From JALZKA01 sp033856515 (GTDB lineage Bacteria; Actinomycetota; Thermoleophilia; Solirubrobacterales; 70-9): a stretch of 64,000 nt of DNA. The position numbers and the translations under genes were made by a program. The stretch's first letter is position 1, and the number at the start of each line of letters is the position of its first letter. The notes beneath the pieces were generated by a model. The model was not told the origin of the DNA. It ran no database searches and worked only from the letters and a program-made list of their open reading frames with translations. Location: the NCBI GenBank assembly GCA_033856515.1, contig JAWVEY010000017.1:53109-117108 (forward strand), read 5' to 3'. This document shows, one piece after another, positions 1 through 8,475 of the stretch.

Positions 1-650
1 TCACCCTGGCCGCGCCGGCCGACGAGGTCGCCGATGTGAACGACCAGGTGATCGATGTGGTCGAGGGCGCGAACGGCGTCGTCCTCAACTCACGCGTGAC
101 CGGCACCGACGAGTCCGCACGGGCGACGCTGGAGGTCCGGGTGCCCAGCTCGACGCTCGACGACACCCTCGCGGCCCTCTCCGAGCTCGCGAACGTGAAG
201 TCGCGGACGGAGCAGGCGCAGGACATCACCCGCGTCTACGTGAGCGCCAAGGACCGCCTCGTGGGCCTCCGCGCCGAGCGCGACAACCTCGTGACCCGGA
301 TCCGCGAAGCGGACACGGACGCGGAGGTCGCCGCCCTTCAGGCGTCGCTCGCGAGGGTGAACGAGGCCATCGCCGACGCGAAGTCGGAGCTGAACGCAGT
401 CACGACCAGGGCTCAGCTCGCCACCGTGACGATCGTGATCACCTCAGAGGGCGCGGGGACCAGCGACGACGATGACGGCTGGTCCTTCGGCGACGCCCTG
501 GACGACGCCGGGAAGGTCCTGGAGGTCGGCGCAGGCGTGGCGCTCATCAGCGCCGCCGTGCTGCTGCCGCTGGCGATCATCGCCGCGATCGCGTACTTCG
601 TCGTCTCAGCGGCGAACCGCCGCTCGCGCGAGCGCGCGCTGGACGACTAG
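1..650 (+). CDS. DUF4349 domain-containing membrane protein (C-terminal part, 5' end outside window)
   Basis: The reading frame is open to the left edge, so the N-terminus is missing. The visible ~215 residues match the DUF4349 layout: a beta-rich stretch (LEVRVPSSTLDDTLAAL), an Arg/Glu/Ala-rich coiled coil (about residues 80-130 of the visible part), a Thr/Val strand (RAQLATVTIVITSE), an acidic linker and a C-terminal transmembrane helix followed by a short Arg-rich cytoplasmic tail. DUF4349 proteins are usually lipoproteins or anchored envelope proteins of unknown function; the lipobox would lie outside the window. The stop codon overlaps the convergent MFS gene by 4 nt. The family call is by pattern recognition. 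Confidence 0.8.
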   Translation, partial: TLAAPADEVADVNDQVIDVVEGANGVVLNSRVTGTDESARATLEVRVPSSTLDDTLAALSELANVKSRTEQAQDITRVYVSAKDRLVGLRAERDNLVTRIREADTDAEVAALQASLARVNEAIADAKSELNAVTTRAQLATVTIVITSEGAGTSDDDDGWSFGDALDDAGKVLEVGAGVALISAAVLLPLAIIAAIAYFVVSAANRRSRERALDD

Positions 651-2167
651 CCCTCGGCCGGAGGAGCCTCGCCGCTGCCGGGCGGGGCGACGAAATCGTC
701 GTCGCGGACTAACAAGAAGCTCGCGATCGCGCCGAGGATCGCGATCGCAGCGCCAACCACGAGGATCGTGTTGAGGCCCGAGACGAACGCTTCCGAGGCA
801 GCGCGGGACGCCTCCGCCTGCACGCTCGCCGGAAGTGTCTCGATAACGCTCTGGGCCCCGCCCGAGGCCACGGCATCCGCGAACGACGCCGGCGCCTGGG
901 GTACGAGGTCCGACAGCTCCGACTCGACCCGGGACTGGAAGATCACGCCTAGAACGGCGACCCCCGTCGCGATCCCGACCTGGCGGAACGTCGAGTTGAT
1001 CCCCGACGCCATCCCGGCGCGGCTCGCGTCTACGACCCCGATGGCGGTCGAGGCGATGCCCGGGTTGGTCATGCCCACGCCAATGCCGGCGAGGATCATG
1101 CCCGGCAGAAGCTCTGTCCAGCCGTCCCCGACGGAGATCCCGCCCAGGAGGATCAGGCCCACGCCGACGAAGAAGAGGCCCGCCCCCATCGTCCAGCGCG
1201 TCGAGATGCGCTCATTCGAGCGTGCAGTGAGCGGTGCGACCACGAACGAAAGCAGGGTGAGCGGCAGGAACCTGAGACCGGCCTCGAGGGGCGAGTACTC
1301 GAGGACGCCCTGGATGTAGAGGGTGAGGTAGAGGAACATCGCGAACATGCCCGCGGAGAGGGCGAACGCGACTGCGGAGACTCCGGTGAAGGCGGGCTTG
1401 CGAAACAGGGTGAGGTCGAGCATCGCGTTCTGCCGGCGGAGCTGAATCGCGACGAAGGCCACCATGAGAACCACCGCAGCGGCCAGGGAGATCACGATTT
1501 CCGGGCTGCCCCACCCCTCCGCGCTACCCCTGATCAGTCCGAAGATGAGCGCGAACAGCGAGAGCGAGAACGTTGTCACCCCGGCCCAGTCGATTGGCTG
1601 CGGATCCGTCGCCTTCAGGTTCACGAGCTGCGTCTGGGTGAGCACGAGCGCACCCAGCCCGATCGGGACGTTCACGAAGAAGATCCACTCCCACCCGAAG
1701 TGCTCGGTCAGGACGCCACCCACAAGCGGCCCGATGGCGACGGCGCCGCCGACAGTCGCGCCCCAGATTCCGATAGCCGTGCCACGCTCGCGCCCCTCGA
1801 ACTCCTGCGCGATCAGGGCGAGCGCGGTGGCGAACATCGCGGCCGCACCGCAGCCTTGAAGGCCGCGCGCGAGGTTGAGCACCGTCGGATCTCCCGACAG
1901 CCCGCAAGCGAGCGAGGCGAACGTGAACAGGGCAAAGCCGAAGCTGAAAACGCGGCGCCGCCCGATCCTGTCGCCGATCGAGCCCGCCACCAGGAGGAAT
2001 GACGCAAGCGTCAGGGCATAGGCATCAACGACCCACTGGAGACTCGAGAACGACGCGTCCAGGTCCTTCTGGATGTCGGGCAGGGCGACGTTCACGATGG
2101 TGACGTCGATCAGGAGCATGAACGTCGCCACGCAGACGGCGATCAGCGTCCACCACTTCCGTTCCAT
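647..2167 (-). CDS. MFS transporter, DHA2 family (EmrB/QacA-type, 14 TM) drug exporter
   Basis: This 506-residue polytopic protein has the DHA2 hallmarks: motif D1 in TM1 (DVTIVNVALP, residues 21-30) and motif A between TM2 and TM3 (GSIGDRIGRRRVF, from residue 63). Length and hydrophobic pattern fit 14 transmembrane helices. The family uses the proton gradient to export lipophilic drugs, dyes or lipids from the cytoplasmic membrane; the substrate cannot be read from sequence. A strong Shine-Dalgarno (GGGGAGGAG) lies 7 nt before the ATG. The rubredoxin gene ends 27 nt upstream on the same strand, so the two may be co-transcribed. No dedicated repressor gene is adjacent. Confidence 0.92.
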   Translation of the reverse strand: MERKWWTLIAVCVATFMLLIDVTIVNVALPDIQKDLDASFSSLQWVVDAYALTLASFLLVAGSIGDRIGRRRVFSFGFALFTFASLACGLSGDPTVLNLARGLQGCGAAAMFATALALIAQEFEGRERGTAIGIWGATVGGAVAIGPLVGGVLTEHFGWEWIFFVNVPIGLGALVLTQTQLVNLKATDPQPIDWAGVTTFSLSLFALIFGLIRGSAEGWGSPEIVISLAAAVVLMVAFVAIQLRRQNAMLDLTLFRKPAFTGVSAVAFALSAGMFAMFLYLTLYIQGVLEYSPLEAGLRFLPLTLLSFVVAPLTARSNERISTRWTMGAGLFFVGVGLILLGGISVGDGWTELLPGMILAGIGVGMTNPGIASTAIGVVDASRAGMASGINSTFRQVGIATGVAVLGVIFQSRVESELSDLVPQAPASFADAVASGGAQSVIETLPASVQAEASRAASEAFVSGLNTILVVGAAIAILGAIASFLLVRDDDFVAPPGSGEAPPAEG

Positions 2168-2194
2168 CAGTCGCTCCTCCCCACCGGGGCCGCC

Positions 2195-2377
2195 CTACTC
2201 CTCGTAGGGCTCGAAGTCCGCCTTGCGTGCGCCGCAGACGGGACAGAACCAGTTGTCTGGGATCTCCGAGAAGTCGGTGCCCGGCGGGATGCCGCCGTCC
2301 GGGTCCCCCTCGTCGGGGTCGTAGACGAACCCGCACGAAGTGCAGACCCAAAGCTGCTTCGTCTCAGTGGTGCCCAT
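2195..2377 (-). CDS. Rubredoxin
   Basis: This 60-residue protein has the canonical rubredoxin iron site: CTSCG (Cys12/Cys15) and CPVCG (Cys45/Cys48), with the conserved YDPDEGDPDGGIPPGT loop and DNWFCP. It binds one Fe(SCys)4 centre and acts as a cytoplasmic one-electron carrier, for example to alkane hydroxylases or peroxide/superoxide reductases; no such partner is adjacent. The ATG lacks a Shine-Dalgarno but has a TAGGCT box (2387-2392) 9 nt upstream on this strand, suggesting a very short leader. It runs divergently from the Nudix gene and upstream of the MFS gene. Confidence 0.95.
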   Translation of the reverse strand: MGTTETKQLWVCTSCGFVYDPDEGDPDGGIPPGTDFSEIPDNWFCPVCGARKADFEPYEE

Positions 2378-2403
2378 CGCGGCGGGAGCCTAGCGACCGC
2401 GCG

Positions 2404-3135
2404 ATGCGAAAGGATGCACTTCTCGTGGCCGACGCCGAGCTTCCAAAAGACGCTGCCGGAGCCCGCGATCCCTTCGAGGAGGGCTTCGAGCCTGCGGCCG
2501 CGCGCCCGGCAGCCACGATCCTCCTCCTGAGGCGGGGCGGCAAGCACGCCGACCGCCAGCTCGAGGTTCTCTTGGTCAAGCGCAACGAGGGCGCCCGCTT
2601 CATGCCGGGCGTCTGGGTCTTCCCGGGAGGGCGGGTCGAGGCGGACGAGCTGATCGCCGGCGTCTCCGGCGGCGAAACCGACGTGGACGCCGACGAGCTC
2701 GCACACCGTGCCGCTGCGATTCGTGAGCTGGCCGAAGAAGCGGGCATCCAGCTCGACCTCTCGACGGAGCTCGTCCTGTGGTCGCGCTGGATCACACCGG
2801 AGCCCATTCACACACGCTTCGACACGCGCTTCTACCTGGCCCTCGCGCCAGCCCACTCTCCGCCCAAGGCAGATGGCCAAGAGGTCACCGACGCGGCGTG
2901 GATGAACCCACAGGACGCGCTGGAGCGCGGCGAGGCGGGCGAGATCGAGCTCGTCTTCCCCACCATCAAACAGCTCGAGTCGCTCGCGCCCTATGCGACC
3001 GCCGACGAGGCGATGGACGCCGCCCGCGCCATGGTCGTCGAGCCGATCATGCCGAACGTCGTCCAGGACGACTCTCAGTCCGGATGGCGGATGCTCATGC
3101 CCGGCGACGCCGGCTACGTGCCGCCGGTCGTCTAG
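2404..3135 (+). CDS. Nudix hydrolase with a split Nudix box (NUDT19-like)
   Basis: The 243-residue protein starts from the ATG at 2404, just beyond the divergent rubredoxin start; the frame is open further upstream but there it would overlap rubredoxin. The Nudix motif is recognisable but split: the Gly pair of FPGGRVEAD (residues 75-76) is separated from RELAEEAG (107-114) by about 30 residues instead of 13. Such an insertion is typical of NUDT19-type CoA/diphosphate hydrolases. Glu111/Glu112 should bind the metal. The substrate is not predictable beyond a nucleoside diphosphate linked to X, possibly an acyl-CoA. The stop overlaps the next convergent gene by 4 nt. Confidence 0.88.
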   Translation: MRKDALLVADAELPKDAAGARDPFEEGFEPAAARPAATILLLRRGGKHADRQLEVLLVKRNEGARFMPGVWVFPGGRVEADELIAGVSGGETDVDADELAHRAAAIRELAEEAGIQLDLSTELVLWSRWITPEPIHTRFDTRFYLALAPAHSPPKADGQEVTDAAWMNPQDALERGEAGEIELVFPTIKQLESLAPYATADEAMDAARAMVVEPIMPNVVQDDSQSGWRMLMPGDAGYVPPVV

Positions 3136-3800
3136 CTGGCCGGGAACGGCTCCAGGCCCGCGTGCCACGGGCCGGCGGGGTACGTATGCGTCCCGTGCTC
3201 CTCGACCTCCATGCGGATCCGCCTGAACAGCTCGCCGGCGTTCTTGAGCGCTTCGGCGTACTCATCTGACGTCAGCTCGCGCAGGCGCCAGAGGAAGTAG
3301 AGCTGGCGCTCGGAGATCCCGAAGTCCACGTCCGCCTCGATCCGGGCCGCCCAGTCCAGAAAGCCGGGGCTGATCGTCTCGCGGAGCGCAGTCGGGTCGT
3401 GCTCGCGCGGGACTGTGGTGATGAAGCGCTTGTTGAAGTCGATCGACTCGAATTGGACCCGGTTGCGGCTGACGCGGCTCTCGATCATGTCCTCGGCGCC
3501 TGCCAGGGACTCGACGTTGAACGGCGGCGTCGCCTGGGCGACGTCCGGCAGATGAGCTTTGGCGACGATCGCCTCAGGCACGACGGTCTTCTTGAAGAGG
3601 CCTCCCTCCTCGTGCTCCAGGGCGTCACATGACGAGCCCCAGTACTCGAAGTCGAGCTGCCCCGTCAGGCGGTTCGTACCGCCCGGACAGAGCGCCGCAG
3701 GGCCGCCGCGGGGGTTCAGGCCGCCCACGGGCTCGTATTTGACCTCGAGCTTTGAGGCGAGGCCCTGAACGATCCCCGCCCATTCCTCCGCATTTGCCAT
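3132..3800 (-). CDS. Conserved hypothetical protein, 222 aa
   Basis: I do not recognise a domain. It is a soluble protein without signal peptide or TM segment, with two cysteines (a CPGGTNRLTGQLDFEYWGSSCD region near residues 38-58) and a Leu/Arg/Glu helical C-terminal third. Codon use resembles its neighbours and a clear ATG opens the frame. It is transcribed in the same direction as the mce operon, whose last gene stops 36 nt upstream, so it could be co-transcribed with it, but there is no direct evidence of a role in lipid transport. It converges on the Nudix gene with a 4-nt stop-stop overlap. Confidence 0.72.
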   Translation of the reverse strand: MANAEEWAGIVQGLASKLEVKYEPVGGLNPRGGPAALCPGGTNRLTGQLDFEYWGSSCDALEHEEGGLFKKTVVPEAIVAKAHLPDVAQATPPFNVESLAGAEDMIESRVSRNRVQFESIDFNKRFITTVPREHDPTALRETISPGFLDWAARIEADVDFGISERQLYFLWRLRELTSDEYAEALKNAGELFRRIRMEVEEHGTHTYPAGPWHAGLEPFPAS

Positions 3801-3836
3801 GGGGGCAGTTTGCCAGGAGGCCTTGGGGCTAGGGGC

Positions 3837-5441
3837 CTAGGGATCCGAGTAGAGCTGCGGCGAGCGCTCGCCGCCGAAGATGGCGGGCTGGTCGGGGCCG
3901 AAGAAGCACGGCGCGAACGTCTCGGAGACTTCCGTCCCCTCGTTGCCGGTGTGACCGACGATGGGCCCGGCGCTCCCGTCCTCGTTCGTGACGTGGTAGT
4001 GCACGTCCTCGTCCGGGTCCTGCGAGATCGGCGTGTAGTCGAGGTTCTTGCAGTCGAAGTTCGGGAAGATGCCGCGCGGCCCGTTGTCCGGCAGCACGAG
4101 GTACTGCGGCGGCGGGTACGCGTTGCCGCGGTTCTGGGCGATGCGCTCGGGATAGACAGAGAGGACCTCGGCGCTGGTGTAGGCGAGTTGCTTGAGGTAG
4201 TGGCGTGCGGCTGGCTGGCCGGGCTGCGGCTCGAGCACGCCCGCAAGTGCCGCGCCAGGCCCGACGAGGAAGTCCGCGGCGGTCTTGCGGTAGGCGGCCA
4301 GGTAGCGGAGGATCGGGTTCAGGTTCGCCAGGAACGGATCGAGGGTGTCGAGCACCGGCCGCAGGCCCTCGGGCCCGAGGAAGCTCTCCAGCGCCGGCAG
4401 GCCGTCTTCGGACGCGTCGATCAGGGGATCGAGGTTGCGGAAGAGGCTCTCGAGGTTCGGCGAGAGCTTGCGCACGCTGTCGAGCGTCGGGCTGATGTCA
4501 TTGGCGACCGGCAGCAGCTTCTGGACGAGCGGGCGAGTGTCGCGCTGGAACTCGTCCAGGCGCAGGAGCGTCGCGCGCGACTCGCGCTGGAAGGTCGGCA
4601 GGATCGTGAAGCTTTCCGCGAGCGCGTCGTCAGCATCGGCGAGGGCGCCGAACGTCGCTTCGGAGCCGGTGATCGCCCCGGCCAGCTCCTGGTCGCGCTC
4701 GGACACCGCATCGAAGACCTCGCCCGTATCGCGGACCAGGCCCTTGACCGACTCCTTCTGCCCCTTCAGGACCTCCAACGTCGCCGAGGCGTCACCGATA
4801 AACGGGCCGATGTTGCCGAACGCGTCGTTCAAGTCGAGCGAGCGCCCCTTCACGGCAACTGCGGCCGACTGTTGCCACTGCTGGAAGGCAGTACGCGTCT
4901 CGGGGTCGAGCGCGTTGAAGATCTCGTCGATCTGAGTTGCGTTGCGCGTCGCCGTCACATCGAGGACTCCGTCCTCTTCGATGGACTCGATGTCCTGGGC
5001 CTCGGCGTCAGAGACCCCCGCAGCGGCGCCGAGCGAGACATTGTCGGTGGTTCCAGGCTCGGTGCCGGACGTGAGCTCAACGTACGTCTCGCCGAGGAGC
5101 GTCTTCTGGCGCAGGATCGCCTGCGCGTCCTCTGAGATCGGCGCGAACTCAGGCCGGATTTCGAGCAGGGCCTCCGTCGTGTCGTAGCCCTCAATCCGCT
5201 TGTCGGGCGGCGCCAGGCCGACCTCCTTCACCTTGCCGACCGAGACGCCGCCGATCCGGACGTCGGACTCGGCTGCGAGCTGGGTGGCTTCGGGGAAGTA
5301 CGCAGTGATGCGATAGCTCTTCGCCTTCAGCGGGATGGGACCACCGAACGCGATCCACAGGAACATGATCAAGAGGAAGCAGGAGATCGCGAAGCCTGCG
5401 GCGATGAGGATGCGGCCGACTGAGGGAGCTTGCTTTTGCAT
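3837..5441 (-). CDS. MCE family protein (sixth and last of the mce operon)
   Basis: The 534-residue protein has an N-terminal transmembrane anchor (about residues 10-32), then a MlaD/MCE domain with the diagnostic RIGGVSVGKVKEV motif (about 62-74), followed by a long helical/coiled-coil region and a Pro/Asp-rich C-terminus. MCE proteins form hexameric periplasmic or envelope-spanning tubes that carry lipids (fatty acids or sterols in mycobacteria) to a YrbE/MlaE permease. Its ATG shares one base with the TAA of the preceding mce gene (TAATG), implying translational coupling. Six different MCE subunits in one operon fit a hetero-hexamer. Which mycobacterial Mce letter it matches cannot be assigned safely. 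Confidence 0.93.
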   Translation of the reverse strand: MQKQAPSVGRILIAAGFAISCFLLIMFLWIAFGGPIPLKAKSYRITAYFPEATQLAAESDVRIGGVSVGKVKEVGLAPPDKRIEGYDTTEALLEIRPEFAPISEDAQAILRQKTLLGETYVELTSGTEPGTTDNVSLGAAAGVSDAEAQDIESIEEDGVLDVTATRNATQIDEIFNALDPETRTAFQQWQQSAAVAVKGRSLDLNDAFGNIGPFIGDASATLEVLKGQKESVKGLVRDTGEVFDAVSERDQELAGAITGSEATFGALADADDALAESFTILPTFQRESRATLLRLDEFQRDTRPLVQKLLPVANDISPTLDSVRKLSPNLESLFRNLDPLIDASEDGLPALESFLGPEGLRPVLDTLDPFLANLNPILRYLAAYRKTAADFLVGPGAALAGVLEPQPGQPAARHYLKQLAYTSAEVLSVYPERIAQNRGNAYPPPQYLVLPDNGPRGIFPNFDCKNLDYTPISQDPDEDVHYHVTNEDGSAGPIVGHTGNEGTEVSETFAPCFFGPDQPAIFGGERSPQLYSDP

Positions 5442-6772
5442 TAGCCGCAGGGCGCTCCTGGTGTGAAGAGAGCGGGGAGACCGGTCACGATGCCGGTGAT
5501 GATCGGTCCCGACGGGGCCCCCGTGAGGATGTTCGTGAGGTTCTGGCAGCTGGCCGTGTAGTAGATGCGCCGATAGAAGCCGTTCCCGTCCTGCGCGGCG
5601 AAGGGGCTGACGCCGTTGTGCCCGAGCCAGGCCGCCCAGAAGAGATAGCCCTCGTCACGGCCAGCTGTGCCGGCCGCTTCCTGCCCGCGCGGGTTGTACG
5701 CGGCCATGTTGGTCAGGTGGTTGAGTCGGCCCGTCACCGTGTCGAGGTTCGGAGCGGTCTTCGCCAGGCGCTGCGCGGCTGCCTTGATGTCCGGGATCGG
5801 CTCACGCGCCGAGCGAACGAACGGACGGATCTGGTCGCGGATGACGGGCGTGACCGTCTCGGCAAGCTCGGTGGTCGACGAGTTGAGCTCGGGCAGGTTG
5901 CGGGCGAACGGGCGTAGCGAGTTGAAGGTCGGGCCGAGCTCGTCACCGAATGCCTTGACTTCAGCCAGCGCGTCACGCGTCTCGGTCAGCGCGCCGGGCA
6001 GGAGGCGCGTCGCGTTCTGCACGTCCGGGTCCTCCTGTGCGATCGCCGCGAGCGTCGCGTTCGACTCGGTTACGAGGCGCACGATGTCGTCGTCCTGGGT
6101 GCCGATGGACTTGGTGAGGATCGAGAGGTTGTGGACCAGGCGGCTGAGGTTCTCGTCGCGCTCGGCGACCGCGGTGTTGAGCTTCTCGAGGTCACGGTTG
6201 ATCGGGCCGAGGCTGCCGAGGATGCGGCCGAGGTCCTTGCCGCGGCCTTCGAGCCCCTGGCCGGCGCCGACGAGGATCGCCCGCAAGTACGCCTGGTTGT
6301 CGTTGTCGAGCGCCTCGAGAACCTGGTCGAGAGGCACGTCCGGCGCCGTGTTGGCGAGCGGCACCGTGTCCCCCTCCTCGATCTCGCCGCCAGAGGCACT
6401 CCGGGTGCCCGGGTCGAGTGAGAAGAACATGTCGCGCAGGCCGGTGAGCGGGCGCATCAGGATCGTCGCGTCTTCATAGATCGGGGTGTACTTGCGATCG
6501 ACGTCGAAGGTGACGACCGCGCGGCCGTCGATCAACTCGACGTTCGAGACGTCGCCGATCCTCACGCCCGCAATCCTGAGCGTCTGGCCCTGGCCGGCGA
6601 CGACGCCCTGGGCGTTGTCGAACTCGGCTTGGAATTGGAAGGGCTTCTCCTCGATGACCGGAATGCGGAGACGCTGCTTCTGGAAGATGTAGAAGCTGAT
6701 CACGCCCGCAAACACGATCAGGACGAGGACCGCGATGAACGGACGGAGGCTCTTGCGGATCGCAGTGATCAT
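5441..6772 (-). CDS. MCE family protein (fifth of the operon)
   Basis: A protein of 443 residues: N-terminal membrane anchor (about 12-32), MCE domain with TLRIAGVRIGDVSNV, then heptad-rich helices (DLEKLNTAVAERDENLSRLV region) expected to form the long central coiled-coil barrel seen in Mce complexes. The C-terminus ends with GAPCG and carries a second Cys (ASCQNLTNIL) that could form a disulfide outside the membrane. It is the shortest of the six subunits. The start overlaps the previous gene by 4 nt (ATGA), so the gene depends on translation from upstream. Confidence 0.93.
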   Translation of the reverse strand: MITAIRKSLRPFIAVLVLIVFAGVISFYIFQKQRLRIPVIEEKPFQFQAEFDNAQGVVAGQGQTLRIAGVRIGDVSNVELIDGRAVVTFDVDRKYTPIYEDATILMRPLTGLRDMFFSLDPGTRSASGGEIEEGDTVPLANTAPDVPLDQVLEALDNDNQAYLRAILVGAGQGLEGRGKDLGRILGSLGPINRDLEKLNTAVAERDENLSRLVHNLSILTKSIGTQDDDIVRLVTESNATLAAIAQEDPDVQNATRLLPGALTETRDALAEVKAFGDELGPTFNSLRPFARNLPELNSSTTELAETVTPVIRDQIRPFVRSAREPIPDIKAAAQRLAKTAPNLDTVTGRLNHLTNMAAYNPRGQEAAGTAGRDEGYLFWAAWLGHNGVSPFAAQDGNGFYRRIYYTASCQNLTNILTGAPSGPIITGIVTGLPALFTPGAPCG

Positions 6773-8475
6773 GGCTGCACCGGCTCCTGATCCATGAGGG
6801 GCAGGAGGTACTCGAGGCCGAAGGCTTCGGCAAGGGCGATGTTTACGTCATCGAGCGCGCGGTCCTTCAGGGCAAGCGCCTGCTTCGAGCGTCCCTTAGA
6901 GGCGATCTGAAGCGCCTCCTCGAAAGTGTCGTTCGCGCCACGCGCGGAGTCGAGGAGCTCGGGGCTCGCAGACTGCGGGGTGATCGGGTTGGGAACGCTC
7001 TGTGTGCGCGGCGCCGGCGCCGGCGCGCCCGCTTCGATGTCCGGTGGCTCCTGCGTCTCGCAGCGCACGTCGGGGCGGAATGGGGTCTTGAGGCTCGAAT
7101 CGATCGCAGGGATTCCGCCCAGGAGCGGAAGCGGAGTGATTCCCACCGCGTCCACCGCGGCGCCGCCCTCCTGGATCGAGTCTGGCAAGACCACGGTGTT
7201 CGTGCCGCCGCCCGCCATGACACGGATGTAGGGGCCGTTCGAGTCGCCCGAGCGGCTCTCGGACGCGATTCCCGTCAGGCCGTAGCCGAGCTCTTCGAAG
7301 ATCTGCCCAGACGCCGGCGTCGCGGGGTCGTTGATCGTCTGGCGCGACCAGGGGTTCACGACCTCGTTGAAGCAGCTCGCGAGCTTCCTCGACTCGTTGA
7401 GGAACGGGATCGTCTCTTTGGTCAGCTCGGTCAGGCGCGGGATGGTCGGGCGCAGGTCGGCGGTCAGGCCACGCAGCTCCTCTTCGGAGACGAGCCCGCG
7501 GATCTGCTGGAGGAGCGGCGTCGCGGCGTCGAGCGTCGCGGGCGTCGAGCGCACACCAGGGAGCGCCTCTCGCGAGAATGCCCTCAGCGCGGGCAAGGAG
7601 CGATTGAGGCTGGCGAGGGCGGGCTGACCCTCCTCGATTACGCTAGGCAGAACGGCGATCGCCCGCTCGAGGTTTGCGCTCTCGGCCGCAAACGAGCCGA
7701 GCACGGTTCGCAGGTTCGTGACGAGGTCCTGGAGGTCGTCGCCCTGGTTCAGCGCCTCGACGGTCGAATCGAGGTTCACGATGAGCTCTGAGAGGTCGTG
7801 CTCCTCCTGCCCGAGGAACGCCTCGTTGACTTCGGACGTGTAGCGGAAGGCGCCGGGCGAAGTCTTATAGATCTCGCGGAAGCCTTCCGCCCCGCCGGCC
7901 TTGAAGGCCGTGCCGAGCTCATCGAGCAGGATCTGGAGGTTCGAGCGGACGTCGCCCTGGAGAGTCGTGAACACCTGGTCGATTTGGACCGCAATCGCCG
8001 TCTGACCGGCCGGGAAGGTGTAGCCGTCCTCGGCCTCCGGAGCGTTCGGCGTGCCCGGCTTGAGGTCGACGAAGAGGTTGCCCTCCAGGAAGAGGCGGGG
8101 GCGCAGCTTCATCGTCGCGTCCGTGTGGATCGGAAGTGCGGAATCCTCGAGCTCCATGGTCACGATCGAGGCCGCCGCGGGCGCCCCCTCAGCCACTGGG
8201 TCGTCGGTCGTTCCGGCTTGTGCGGTGACCTGTGCGGAGTCGTCGGCATCAAGGTGCTCGATCGCTGTGACCTTGCCGACGTTCACGCCGGCGATCCGGA
8301 CCGGCGAGGCGGGCCTGATGTTGCCGGCCGACGGGAACACCGCCTGGATCGTGTGCGGGTTGGACCAGGGAACGCTCTTGGTGAACGCATAGAGCGATGC
8401 GATCGCCAGGAGCACGATCAGGATCAGGCCGATCGCCCAGTTCGGAAGCCGTTCTCTGCGCTGACCGGTCCTCAT
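6769..8475 (-). CDS. MCE family protein (fourth of the operon)
   Basis: A protein of 568 residues with an Arg-rich N-terminus, one transmembrane segment (WAIGLILIVLLAIASLYAF), the MCE domain with PVRIAGVNVGKVTAI, and a variable acidic insertion (DDPVAEGAPAAA) inside the MCE beta-barrel loop. A long helical part carries the FNEVVNPWSRQTIND signature common in Mce helical domains, and the C-terminal tail is Pro/Ala-rich. Start and stop both overlap the neighbouring mce genes by 4 nt. It is inferred to be one chain of a lipid-transport hetero-hexamer in the cell envelope. Confidence 0.93.
   Translation of the reverse strand: MRTGQRRERLPNWAIGLILIVLLAIASLYAFTKSVPWSNPHTIQAVFPSAGNIRPASPVRIAGVNVGKVTAIEHLDADDSAQVTAQAGTTDDPVAEGAPAAASIVTMELEDSALPIHTDATMKLRPRLFLEGNLFVDLKPGTPNAPEAEDGYTFPAGQTAIAVQIDQVFTTLQGDVRSNLQILLDELGTAFKAGGAEGFREIYKTSPGAFRYTSEVNEAFLGQEEHDLSELIVNLDSTVEALNQGDDLQDLVTNLRTVLGSFAAESANLERAIAVLPSVIEEGQPALASLNRSLPALRAFSREALPGVRSTPATLDAATPLLQQIRGLVSEEELRGLTADLRPTIPRLTELTKETIPFLNESRKLASCFNEVVNPWSRQTINDPATPASGQIFEELGYGLTGIASESRSGDSNGPYIRVMAGGGTNTVVLPDSIQEGGAAVDAVGITPLPLLGGIPAIDSSLKTPFRPDVRCETQEPPDIEAGAPAPAPRTQSVPNPITPQSASPELLDSARGANDTFEEALQIASKGRSKQALALKDRALDDVNIALAEAFGLEYLLPLMDQEPVQP

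Noticed and set aside
2227..2403. Extension of the Nudix protein to an earlier start
   Set aside because: It would overlap the divergent rubredoxin gene almost entirely and has Arg-rich shadow composition.
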